From DATKIY01 sp963726755 (GTDB lineage Bacteria; Actinomycetota; Actinomycetes; JAHEKZ01), in the NCBI GenBank assembly GCA_963726755.1, contig CAVSDB010000003.1:1080190-1144189 (forward strand): 64,000 nucleotides of DNA, given 5' to 3'. Made by a program: the position numbers and the translations under genes. How positions within the stretch are numbered: position 1 is the stretch's first letter; every line of letters begins with the position of its first letter. A model generated the notes under the pieces. That model saw only the letters and a program-made list of their open reading frames with translations, was not told where the DNA came from and made no database searches. Below are positions 37,552 through 45,489 of the stretch, piece after piece.

Positions 37552-38325
37552 ATGCAGATCGCGTTTCTTGGTCAGTGCCACACGACTGGATACCCGGGTG
37601 TTGCTCCAACCGAGATCTTTCCTCAAGTGGCGCGCCGCTCGGTGCAGGCCGCCCGTCCGGACGTGGCGGTCCGGATCGCCACCGCCAACTACTACCACCC
37701 GGCCGACCTCGCGCAGGTGGCGCGAGCATCGCTCGGCGCCCAGCCCGACGTCCTGGTTATCGAAGTCGTCGGATTTCTGGCGGCGCGCGGTCATCAGTCG
37801 GCCGACCTGTCACGGCTGCCGGCCGCCGTCCGGTCCGCCTGCGATCGGGCGCGGCACTTTCGCATACTGACTGCCAAGATTCGGCATCGGTGGCCCGCTG
37901 GGGCCGGCCTCGTCGCCCGCGTCGAGGCCGCCGCGCTCGCGCTGGCCGCCAGACCCGTCCGCGCGCTCGTGCCCCGGCTGGCGCGCCCGACCGTCGCCGA
38001 CTACGAGGCGTGCCTCGATCGGACGCTGGACGCGGTTCGGCAGGCCGGCCGGACCCGCGTCGTCCTGCAGGGACCGGGCGTCTTCAGTGAAGACCTCGAC
38101 CCCAGCCAGATGGCGTCCGACTCGCCTGAGATTTATCGCCGGGTCAACGCCATGGCTCGCGAGGTGGCGAACCGGCACACCGCGCTCTTCGTCGATCGAT
38201 TCGACGACGGGCTGATCTCGGCGCGAACGTTCTACGAGCCCGGGTCCATTCGTCCGTCGGCTCGGGGCCACGAAGCCTGGGGTCAGCTCCTGGCCGAGAA
38301 GTTGTTGCAGGCGGGTTTCGTCTGA
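37552..38325 (+). CDS. SGNH/GDSL hydrolase-like protein
   Basis: About 257 residues. The start at 37552 gives MQIAFLGQCHTTGYPGVAPT, placing the first strand at the N-terminus without a signal peptide. PDVLVIEVVGFLAARGHQSA, RTRVVLQGPGVFSEDLDPSQ and FYEPGSIRPSARGHEAWGQL follow; the last resembles the block V histidine motif of SGNH hydrolases. The usual GDSL serine is not evident in block I (QCHTTG occupies its place), so activity is uncertain. It is divergent from the VWFA-related gene. Confidence 0.55.
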   Translation: MQIAFLGQCHTTGYPGVAPTEIFPQVARRSVQAARPDVAVRIATANYYHPADLAQVARASLGAQPDVLVIEVVGFLAARGHQSADLSRLPAAVRSACDRARHFRILTAKIRHRWPAGAGLVARVEAAALALAARPVRALVPRLARPTVADYEACLDRTLDAVRQAGRTRVVLQGPGVFSEDLDPSQMASDSPEIYRRVNAMAREVANRHTALFVDRFDDGLISARTFYEPGSIRPSARGHEAWGQLLAEKLLQAGFV

Positions 38326-38335
38326 CCGTCGGGGC

Positions 38336-38374
38336 TATGATGAGGCGTTTGAGCGTCACACTTGGAGGTGTCCG
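38336..38374 (+). promoter_or_regulatory. Promoter element and ribosome site of the secreted cyclophilin
   Basis: TATGAT (38336-38341) is a near-consensus -10 with no clear -35. GGAGG precedes the ATG at 38375 by 8 nt. Confidence 0.35.
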
Positions 38375-38932
38375 ATGAATCGGCGGCTCGCATCGTGCGT
38401 CTTGGTGATCGTCGTCGCGCTGGCCGCATTCGCGCCGGCCAGCTCAGCCCGGCAAGCCAAACCTGCGGCCGCGCCCGGGCCGACGCTCGTGCTCGAAACG
38501 GCGAAGGGCATGGTCGAGATCGACTTGATGCCGGCGGACGCGCCGAAGGCGGTCGCGCACATCCTGGACCTGGTTCGCCGTGACTTCTACCGCGGCGTGC
38601 GCTTTCACTGGGTGCAGCCCTCGGTCGTGCAGTTCGGCGATCCGCTGTCGCGCGACATGACGCGGCAGGACCACTGGGGATCTGGCGGCAGCGGTCATGC
38701 GATCGGCGTCGGGGAATTGTCCAAGCGGCATTTTGTCCGTGGGTCGGTCGGCCTGGCCTACCGCACCGGCGACAAACCCGAGGATGCCGACAGCCAGATG
38801 TTCATCCTCAAAGCTCCCAACTCGAACCTGGACGGCAAGTACACGTTCATCGGTCAGGTCAGCAAGGGCATGGACGTCATCGACAAGATCGAGCTGTCGG
38901 ACGTCGTGAAGCTTCTGCGATTGAAGCAGTAG
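38375..38932 (+). CDS. Secreted cyclophilin-type peptidyl-prolyl isomerase
   Basis: This is an intact 185-residue protein with a signal peptide (SCVLVIVVALAAFAPASSA). Cyclophilin elements are MVEIDLMPADAPKAVAHILD, FYRGVRFHWVQPSVVQFGDP, GSVGLAYRTGDKPEDADSQM and YTFIGQVSKGMDVIDKIE. The catalytic arginine of the canonical FHRV motif is replaced (FHWV), and the QFFI strand is changed to QMFIL, so isomerase activity may be reduced. It is a periplasmic counterpart of the cytoplasmic enzyme at 25639. Confidence 0.88.
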   Translation: MNRRLASCVLVIVVALAAFAPASSARQAKPAAAPGPTLVLETAKGMVEIDLMPADAPKAVAHILDLVRRDFYRGVRFHWVQPSVVQFGDPLSRDMTRQDHWGSGGSGHAIGVGELSKRHFVRGSVGLAYRTGDKPEDADSQMFILKAPNSNLDGKYTFIGQVSKGMDVIDKIELSDVVKLLRLKQ

Positions 38933-38949
38933 CCCGTCGCCCGTATGAT
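38921..38949 (+). promoter_or_regulatory. Promoter upstream of the first outer-membrane barrel
   Basis: TTGAAG (38921-38926, inside the end of the cyclophilin gene) and TATGAT (38944-38949) are spaced by 17 bp. ACAGGAG precedes the ATG at 39029. Confidence 0.5.
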
Positions 38950-39028
38950 TTGAGCGACGTGAATTTATCGAGCGACTGTCCCGCGAGAGCCATCGACTCG
39001 TGCGGCCCCCTAACAGGAGTGTGAGCTG

Positions 39029-40048
39029 ATGGTGCGTCTGGTGAGACCCGTGTTCCTCGTAATCGTGATCGTGATGGTGGCGTCTGCCGCCTGGGCTCAA
39101 GCGCCAGTGACCGCGGCTGACGTCGCCAGCCTCGAGGCCACCGCCAACGCGATCGGCCAGCAGGCCGCGGGCCTGAGGCGAACCGACCCTGCCCTTTCGA
39201 CGAAGGTCGAAACCGCGCTGGTCGACTTGCGAGACGAAGTGGCGTTTCTCAAGGTGAAGATTCGCCGGGGCGCGCCGGTCACGCGCGCCGAGTTCACCGA
39301 CGTTCGCGATCGGCTGGAGGCGCTGCGCCGCACGGCGCAGGGCAGCGGGGCTCGTCCAGCTGCCTCCCCGGTGGCCTCGACCAGCGGGCTGCTCGACTGG
39401 AACGACAAGGGTTTCGTCAACGTGAGTGCGGGCGGGCAATTCGGGAGTCAGAGCATCAGCACGGCATTCAGCTTCTCGCTCTACGACGAAATTGGATCGG
39501 TGACGACCACGCGGCAGATCAAGGGCGGCACCTTCATCGACCTCACGGCCGGCCTGCGCGTGAGCGGACAGTGGGGTGTGGGGTTCAACTTCTACCAGCG
39601 GTCGGCCACGAGCAATGCGACCGTCACGGCGAGCGTGCCCGACCCGATCCTCTTCGACGCGCCCCGGACGGTCAACAGTTCCGTGCCCGACATGGCGCAC
39701 AAAGAGACGTGGATTGCGGTGCTGTTCGTGTACGTGATTCCGGTCAGCGACAAGATAGACCTGATGATTCTGGGCGGGCCGGCCGTCACCAGATTGAACC
39801 ATCAGCTCGCCAGCTCCGCCACGGTGACCGAGCCGGCGTCTGGTCCGAAGATCGACATCGGCCTGACGGCCATTCATCACAATTACTGGAACTACCAGGT
39901 GGGCGCGGACCTCCGGTACATGGTCACCGATCGGATTGGGGTCGGCGGGTTCGTGCGATTTGGCGAGCAGAAGGCCAACGTGTCCAAGTCGGTGAAGGTG
40001 ACGCTCGGCGGGACGCAAGTCGGCGTCGGCCTGCGCGTCAAGTTCTGA
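39029..40048 (+). CDS. Outer-membrane beta-barrel protein with N-terminal coiled coil (paralogue 1)
   Basis: This is an intact 339-residue protein with a signal peptide ending AWAQ. A helical region (SLEATANAIGQQAAGLRRTD, EVAFLKVKIRRGAPVTRAEF, RDRLEALRR) covers residues about 28-105. The rest alternates amphipathic strands (VNVSAGGQFGSQSISTAFSF, QWGVGFNFYQRSA, VGGFVRFGEQKANVSKSVKV) and ends TLGGTQVGVGLRVKF with the C-terminal phenylalanine expected for BAM insertion. The protein at 40725 is a clear full-length paralogue. Function unknown; a coiled-coil plus barrel could be a porin or trimeric structure. Confidence 0.75.
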   Translation: MVRLVRPVFLVIVIVMVASAAWAQAPVTAADVASLEATANAIGQQAAGLRRTDPALSTKVETALVDLRDEVAFLKVKIRRGAPVTRAEFTDVRDRLEALRRTAQGSGARPAASPVASTSGLLDWNDKGFVNVSAGGQFGSQSISTAFSFSLYDEIGSVTTTRQIKGGTFIDLTAGLRVSGQWGVGFNFYQRSATSNATVTASVPDPILFDAPRTVNSSVPDMAHKETWIAVLFVYVIPVSDKIDLMILGGPAVTRLNHQLASSATVTEPASGPKIDIGLTAIHHNYWNYQVGADLRYMVTDRIGVGGFVRFGEQKANVSKSVKVTLGGTQVGVGLRVKF

Positions 40049-40068
40049 CCGGGATAGTTCTGACCTGG

Positions 40069-40560
40069 CTAGGGCCGGCGGCGCCGGCGCTTCGACTCCA
40101 ACACGATGATCGTGCGTTCTTCAATCGTGGTACCGCGCGAGCGGCGCGCCTGCTGAAGAATGCCTGTGACGGCTTCGAGCGCTTCGCGCTCGGCCGGGCT
40201 GACGGCCTCTGATTCGAGCGCGTCCCCGACGGCGAGTTCGAACCGCGGAATCGAATTCCTGGAGTCGAGCGAGATGAGCGCGCGGCCGTTGCCGACGGGC
40301 ACGAGCTGGACTCCGGGCAGTTTTCTCAGCGCTTTCAGCGGGGTGACGATGATGACGGCGTGATTGCCGTAGTTGGTCACCTCGGCCGGATGCGGGGCGA
40401 CGCCGCGGCCGGGCCCTCGCTCTTCGACGAGCGACACGATGGCGCGACCGAGATCGGGGTCGGAGGCGCTGAGGCGGCCGATGACATCTTCGGGCAGCGT
40501 CACGGTGATGGGCCGCGACGGCCGGCTGTACTTGCGAGGGCGTCCCGGCCGGGACTTCAT
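40069..40560 (-). CDS. Small DNA-binding-like protein with AT-hook-like N-terminus
   Basis: The start at 40560 is chosen because GGAG lies 5 nt before this ATG. The protein begins MKSRPGRPRKYSRPSRPITV, which has an AT-hook-like GRPRK core, followed by TLPEDVIGRLSASDPDLGRA, compatible with a ribbon-helix-helix strand-helix. The remainder (HAVIIVTPLKALRKLPGVQL, ALISLDSRNSIPRFELAV) may be a ligand or dimerisation domain, and the tail is basic (ESKRRRRRP). About 163 residues. It lies between two paralogous outer-membrane barrel genes, convergent with the first and divergent from the second, so it may regulate them. Confidence 0.6.
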   Translation of the reverse strand: MKSRPGRPRKYSRPSRPITVTLPEDVIGRLSASDPDLGRAIVSLVEERGPGRGVAPHPAEVTNYGNHAVIIVTPLKALRKLPGVQLVPVGNGRALISLDSRNSIPRFELAVGDALESEAVSPAEREALEAVTGILQQARRSRGTTIEERTIIVLESKRRRRRP

Positions 40561-40673
40561 GATCTCCATCGGGCCGCGCATTCTACCGTACTCCCAGGAC
40601 AGGGCGATGATTTTTAAGCGAAAAACAAATTTCTGGTTAGATTTCGCATTGCAACTCGGGCGAGCCGGCATGG

Positions 40674-40679
40674 TATGAT
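40674..40679 (+). promoter_or_regulatory. -10-like element upstream of the second barrel gene
   Basis: TATGAT matches the -10 of the first barrel gene. A TTGCAA lies 19 bp further up. The divergent regulator starts at 40560, and the AT-rich stretch 40610-40650 between them is a likely binding region. Confidence 0.4.
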
Positions 40680-40724
40680 GCGCGCTTTGCGGGACCTGCC
40701 CGATTGAAGACTGGAGACGTGGCC

Positions 40725-41738
40725 GTGCGCATAGTGAGACCGATCGTCCTCGGCGTCGCGATCCTGACCGCGGCGGCGCCGGCCTGGGCCCAAGCCATCA
40801 CCGCCACGGACCTGACCCGTCTCGAGACCGTGGCCGGCGGCATCGAGGTCCGCGCCGAGGAGGTCAGGAAGACCAACCCGGTCCTGGCGCAGAGCATCGA
40901 GAAGTCGCTCGCCGACCTGCGCGACGACATCGCCTATCTCAAGGTCAAGTTGCGCCGCGACGGCAGCATTACGACCGCCGAATTCACGGACGTACGCAAC
41001 CGTCTCGACGCGCTGCGCAACCAGATGCCCGCCAGCCCGGGCGTCGACGCGCCCTCGGCGCCCGCTACCAAACGACTGCTCCCGAGCTGGACCGGCCACG
41101 GATTCGTCAACGTCAGCGGCGGCATGCAGTTCGGCAATCAGACCGCCACGGCCAATTTCACGTTCCCGCTCTACGACGAGACCGCAACCGTCACCACGAC
41201 ACGGACGGTCAAAGGCGGACTACTCCTCGACGTCACCGGCGGCGTCCATATCAGCGGCCAATGGGGCATCGGATTCAGCTTCTACACGCGGTCGTCCAAC
41301 GGCAGCGGCGCGGTCAGCTCCAGCCTGCCCGATCCGCTGGCCTTCGATTCGCCGCGCCTCGTCAACGGCACGATTGCCAAGATGACCCACAAGGAGGTGT
41401 GGCTCGCGCCGCTCTTCGTGTACGTCATGCCGCTCAGCGACAAACTGGATGTGACGCTCCTGATCGGCCCGGCGCTGGCCAAACTGACGCATGACTTGCC
41501 GACCGACGCCACCGTCACCGAGCCGGCCAGCGGCCCCCAGGTCGCCGTCACGGTGACCTCACTGAAGAAGAGCTACCTCACCTTCGAAGTCGCCGGAGAC
41601 GTCCGATACGCCTTGACCGAGAGCCTGGGCGTCGGCGGATTCGTGCGATTTGGGCAGACGCCGGCGCACCTGTCGAGCACCATCAAGCTGACGCTTGGCG
41701 GCGTCCAGGTGGGCGGCGGCGTGCGACTCCGTTTCTAA
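40725..41738 (+). CDS. Outer-membrane beta-barrel protein with N-terminal coiled coil (paralogue 2)
   Basis: The GTG start at 40725 is chosen because GGAG lies 8 nt upstream and because the resulting VRIVRPIVLGVAILTAAAPA aligns with the first residues of the paralogue at 39029. Signal peptide to AWAQ, helical region (DLTRLETVAGGIEVRAEEVR, YLKVKLRRDGSITTAEFTDV), then barrel strands (VNVSGGMQFGNQTATANFTF, QWGIGFSFYTRSS, VGGFVRFGQTPAHLSSTIKL) ending GGVRLRF. Intact. Both paralogues share segment order throughout, so they arose by duplication around the small regulator gene. Confidence 0.75.
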   Translation: MRIVRPIVLGVAILTAAAPAWAQAITATDLTRLETVAGGIEVRAEEVRKTNPVLAQSIEKSLADLRDDIAYLKVKLRRDGSITTAEFTDVRNRLDALRNQMPASPGVDAPSAPATKRLLPSWTGHGFVNVSGGMQFGNQTATANFTFPLYDETATVTTTRTVKGGLLLDVTGGVHISGQWGIGFSFYTRSSNGSGAVSSSLPDPLAFDSPRLVNGTIAKMTHKEVWLAPLFVYVMPLSDKLDVTLLIGPALAKLTHDLPTDATVTEPASGPQVAVTVTSLKKSYLTFEVAGDVRYALTESLGVGGFVRFGQTPAHLSSTIKLTLGGVQVGGGVRLRF

Positions 41739-41832
41739 TCACGAACGCACTATCATGATGACTACTGCGGGTCGTCGCCACGAGAATCCCCCCTCTCGGG
41801 TTTGGTCGCAGGTACGTCGAGGAGAATCCACC

Positions 41833-42971
41833 GTGAAGGCCAGCCGATTTCTTGTACTGGGCTTGTGCGTCGCCGCGGCGACCTGCGGAAAGAGCACGCC
41901 GGCCTCCCCGATCGTCGGTGGGGCCACACTGACCGCGCCCGCGGCATCGGCGCCGGCCGATCAGGCCCAACTCGTGACGCTGCGTCCTACGCTGACCGTC
42001 ACCAATGGGACCTCGGACACCGCCGGCGGCAAGACCTACGAGTTCCAGGTGTCGGACAAGAGTGATTTTTCGACGACGACGAACACGGGCGCGTTCCCGG
42101 TGCTCGCCCGACAGACGGGCATCACGGAGAGCGCCGGCGACCACGTCGTACACGCCGGACTTCGACCTGCAGCCGGCCACGCGCCTGTACTGGCGCGCGC
42201 GGCTGGTCCAGGGCACGGCCGCATCCGACTGGTCCGCCACCAAGCAGCTTCAACACCGCCATCGTCGGCTACAACAGGGCGGGCGAGCTGTACGATCCGC
42301 TGATCAACGGCAACACGGTCGGCACGATCACCGGCTCGACGACGTTCGTCCCCGGTCAGGGCATCAAGTTGAACGACAAGAGCTCGTACGTGCGCTATCA
42401 ACTCGTGCAGCCGATCACGGCCGGCGAGTTCTCGCTCGAGATCGCGGGGCTCTTCCCCAACGGACCGGGCGCCAAGCTGAAGCTCTTCTCCATGTCCGAT
42501 TCGACCGCCAGCGTGTACGACAGCCCGTGGCTGTTCACCGCGCAGTACCGCGGCCTGGCCGGCAACCCGGACAACTGCATTTCCTGGAAGATGCGGTTTG
42601 CCGATCCGGCCTTCCAGCTCGAACCCGACGCCAACGACCGGAACCTCGGCGTGAAGTCGCTCGACCCGGCACACTTCTACTACTTCCGGGCGATGTGGAA
42701 CGACGGGTTCCGGATGATCATCCAGAACTCGGTCGGCTCCGGCACCATCTATGACCTCGAATACACGTCGACGATCTACTTCGTGCTGACCGGGCTGATG
42801 AGCAAGGTCGTCCCGTACTCGCCCACCCCGCACTTTGCCTACCTTGGCGCGAACAACCAGCGGGAAGGGCCGGAGGACGGCACGTGGCCTGGCGAGATCG
42901 TCCGCAATGTGTTCATCAGCACCAGGCCGCGGCCGGCATCGCTTGGCAGCGCCTTGCGTCCGCCGCAGTAG
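41833..42971 (+). CDS. Putative lipoprotein of unknown function
   Basis: The GTG at 41833 has GGAG 9 nt upstream and gives VKASRFLVLGLCVAAATCGK, a lipoprotein-like signal with cysteine after AAAT. The region after it is fibronectin- or Ig-like (TLTAPAASAPADQAQLVTLR, YEFQVSDKSDFSTTTNTGAF, TRLYWRARLVQGTAASDWSA). A second domain (GQGIKLNDKSSYVRYQLVQP, FSLEIAGLFPNGPGAKLKLF, PAHFYYFRAMWNDGFRMIIQ) suggests a lectin-like jelly roll. Frameshifts near 42147 and 42245. About 380 residues. It is followed after 24 bp by a related lipoprotein and then an FG-GAP protein. Confidence 0.6.
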
Positions 42972-42995
42972 CGTCGCGTCATCAGGAGTCAGGCC

Positions 42996-43813
42996 ATGAC
43001 ACGCAATCCTCTCGCCTTCGCCCTGGCCGCCGCCCTCGCCGCGGCTTCACTGGCTTGTCAGTCGGGCTCGTCGACGCCCTCGGCGCCGACTGGAGCCTCG
43101 AACCTCGCGGACTGGTGGACGACCGGGCCTGGCGGCTCGTCGCTCAAGGCGACCCCGCCGGTCGCGCAGTCGCCCAAAGACAACGTCACGGTCGACAGCC
43201 TGACGCCCACGCTCGTCGTCACCGGCGGCGGAACGAAGTTCACGCCGGGCACGGTGCAATACCGATTCCGCGTCATGGACAACACCGGCGCGCTGTCGAC
43301 CGATTCCGGCCTGACGAACGCAGCCGCATGGACGCTGCCGGCGGCGCTCACGCCGACGACGGCACTACACGTGGATCGCGCGGCCGGAATACCGGGGTCT
43401 CATCGGCCCCTGGTCGACCGCGGCCGCTTTCACGACACCGGTCGCGCCCGGCAATGACTACGGCGCCTGGGAAGCGACGTGTGGAAACATCCCGGCCGGC
43501 CCGACCCTGGTGTCGTGTGTCTGGAATTTCGTCCGTCCCGGCAACTCGGTACGAGGATCTCGAGGTCAGCAAGCGCGTGGCCTGGATCCTTCGCGGCATC
43601 GGCGGCGGGCTGCTGCTCAAGGGCAGCGGCGACAACACGGTACCCTGGCTGGGTTTCACGTTCTCCGCATCGCGCATCTGTTTTCCGGACGGGCACATCT
43701 TCAAGATCCTGACCGACGCCGGCCCCGGCGGGACCAACGGACCGCAGTATGCCGACAACGACTTCGTCGATCCGTCGAGCTACTTCAAGGCGGTCGATCC
43801 GCGCATCCGATAG
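42996..43813 (+). CDS. Putative lipoprotein with Ig-like domain
   Basis: MTRNPLAFALAAALAAASLA followed by CQ gives a lipobox (ASLAC). An Ig-like or fibronectin-like region (PPVAQSPKDNVTVDSLTPTL, VQYRFRVMDNTGALSTDS) resembles the N-domain of the preceding lipoprotein. After frameshifts near 43367 and 43550 the C-terminal part reads AWEATCGNIPAGPTLVSCVW, RVAWILRGIGGGLLLKGSGD, ASRICFPDGHIFKILTDAGP and NDFVDPSSYFKAVDPRIR. About 270 residues, with C-terminal cysteines that may pair. It ends 6 bp before the FG-GAP gene. Unknown function. Confidence 0.6.
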
Positions 43814-43819
43814 GACGCC

Positions 43820-45394
43820 GTGGATCGGCGTCTGATCGCTTGCGGCGCGCTCGGCCTCGCACTCCTCGCGGGGCCGGCCGCGCTGCGGCCGGTGACGGCG
43901 CAGTCCGCCCTCCCCTCCCATCTCTGGCGCGACGCCACCGCCGAGACGATCGGCGAGACGGCCGGCTGGACCAACAAGGTCGAGATCGCCGACCTCAACG
44001 GCGACGGCTGGCCCGACCTGCTCTTCGCCAACGGCGGCGATTACTCGACGCCCGGCAAGCCCGAGTTCTCACAGGTGTTCTTCAACATGGGGCCGGGCAA
44101 GAAGTTCGAAGACCGGACGCAGCAGGTGTTCGGCCCGACGCCCGCGCTCACGCGCGTCATCAAGGCCCGCGACTTCAACGGCGACGGCATCGTCGACATC
44201 ATCGTCGGCACCACGTACCAGACGCAGAGCCGGCTCTACCTCGGCACGGGCGGCGGCGCGTTCACGGAAGTGACGTCGACGAATCTGCCACAGATCGCGT
44301 TGAGCGTCGGCGACATCGAAGTGGGCGACGTCGACGGCGACGGCGACCTCGACCTCGTGCTGGCCGACTGGGGCCCGGGCAACAACATGACCAACGCCGG
44401 CGGCCGCACGCGACTCTGGCTCAACGACGGCACCGGACACTTCAGCGACGCGACGGAGAAGCGGATGCCGGCGACGCTCATCCGGTTCTCCTGGGACCTC
44501 GAGCTGGTCGACGTCGACAACGACTACGACCTCGACATCGTCGTCTCCTGCAAGCGGTGTCCCGGCGGCAGCCTCTTCAAGAACGACGGCACCGGCACGT
44601 TCACCGACGACGCGGGCGGCCTGCCGCAGTACACGAACAACTACGACTTCGAGGCGATGGACCTCGACGGCGACGGGTTTCTCGATCTCGTCACGATCAA
44701 CGACGGCGAGATTCTCGGCGAGCGCAGCTCGAACCGGCGCGAGCACGTGTTCCGCAACGATGGCACGGGCCGGTTACGTCGACGCGACGGCGCAGTGGTG
44801 GCCGCCGGAGGCCAACATCGGCGAAGACGACAACGTCGTCGCATTTCTCGACTTCGACTCGGACGGCGACGCGGATTTCCTGATCGGATCGCTGAGCGGC
44901 CCGAGCCGGCTGCTCATCAACGACGGCAAGGGACATCTGACGCTCGCCAAGGACGTGTTCGACGGCCCGCAAGCGCCGGGCACGCTCGGGCTTGGCGATC
45001 GCCGATCTGGACGGCGACCACCGGCTGGACGTGGTCATTGCCCAGGGCGAGAATCCGAAGGCCCTCGAGGAGCGCGTGTACTTCGGCACGGGCCTCAAGC
45101 CGGACACCGCGCCGCCGGTCGATCGCCATGGTGGGTGCCGCCAAGCGCGCCGGCTCCGATGCCCTCACCGTTCGCGCCCGCGTGCACGATCGCAAGAGCC
45201 CCAGCCTGGCGACGGACTGGAAGCGCGTCAGCGTCGACTGGACGAGCGCCGGGAAGGCGATCAGCACGCCGATGCGTTGGTACGGCGAGTACCTGTGGTC
45301 CGCCCAGATGCCCACGGAGTTCACCGCGGCGACCAGCTACCGCGTCTGCGCGACCGACGCCGCGGGCAACACGGCGTGTTCGGCGGGGAAATAG
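43820..45394 (+). CDS. Secreted FG-GAP/VCBS repeat protein (calcium-loop beta-propeller)
   Basis: A GTG start gives a signal peptide (CGALGLALLAGPAALRPVTA). At least seven calcium-loop repeats follow: DLNGDGWPDLLFANGG, DFNGDGIVDIIVG, DVDGDGDLDLVLADWG, DVDNDYDLDIVVS, DLDGDGFLDLVTINDGE, DFDSDGDADFLIGS and DLDGDHRLDVVIAQGEN. This is typical of a secreted propeller that binds ligands or surfaces. Frameshifts near 44775, 44995 and 45125. The C-terminal part (TVRARVHDRKSPSLATDWKR, RVCATDAAGNTACSAGK) is a separate beta domain. The large hairpin at 45395-45487 begins immediately after the stop. Confidence 0.8.
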   Translation: MDRRLIACGALGLALLAGPAALRPVTAQSALPSHLWRDATAETIGETAGWTNKVEIADLNGDGWPDLLFANGGDYSTPGKPEFSQVFFNMGPGKKFEDRTQQVFGPTPALTRVIKARDFNGDGIVDIIVGTTYQTQSRLYLGTGGGAFTEVTSTNLPQIALSVGDIEVGDVDGDGDLDLVLADWGPGNNMTNAGGRTRLWLNDGTGHFSDATEKRMPATLIRFSWDLELVDVDNDYDLDIVVSCKRCPGGSLFKNDGTGTFTDDAGGLPQYTNNYDFEAMDLDGDGFLDLVTINDGEILGERSSNRREHVFRNDGTGRLRRRDGAVVAAGGQHRRRRQRRRISRLRLGRRRGFPDRIAERPEPAAHQRRQGTSDARQGRVRRPASAGHARAWRSPIWTATTGWTWSLPRARIRRPSRSACTSARASSRTPRRRSIAMVGAAKRAGSDALTVRARVHDRKSPSLATDWKRVSVDWTSAGKAISTPMRWYGEYLWSAQMPTEFTAATSYRVCATDAAGNTACSAGK

Positions 45395-45487
45395 CGCGGG
45401 CGGCGGGTATCTGCTGGCGCGGGACGGGTCTTGCTAGCGCAAGCTAGACCCGTCCCCTCGGAGCGCCAGCAGACACCCGCCGCCCGC
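45395..45487. terminator. Bidirectional hairpin: dispersed palindrome copy 4 with locus-specific arms
   Basis: The palindrome (45420-45457) is flanked by arms 45396-45420 and 45463-45487 that are reverse complements of each other except for one base. The arms share no sequence with those of copy 3 beyond the element's own edge (GGCGC/GCGCC). The hairpin fills the gap between two convergent stop codons (45394 plus strand, 45490 minus strand) almost exactly, as expected for a bidirectional terminator. Confidence 0.8.
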
Positions 45488-45489
45488 AC

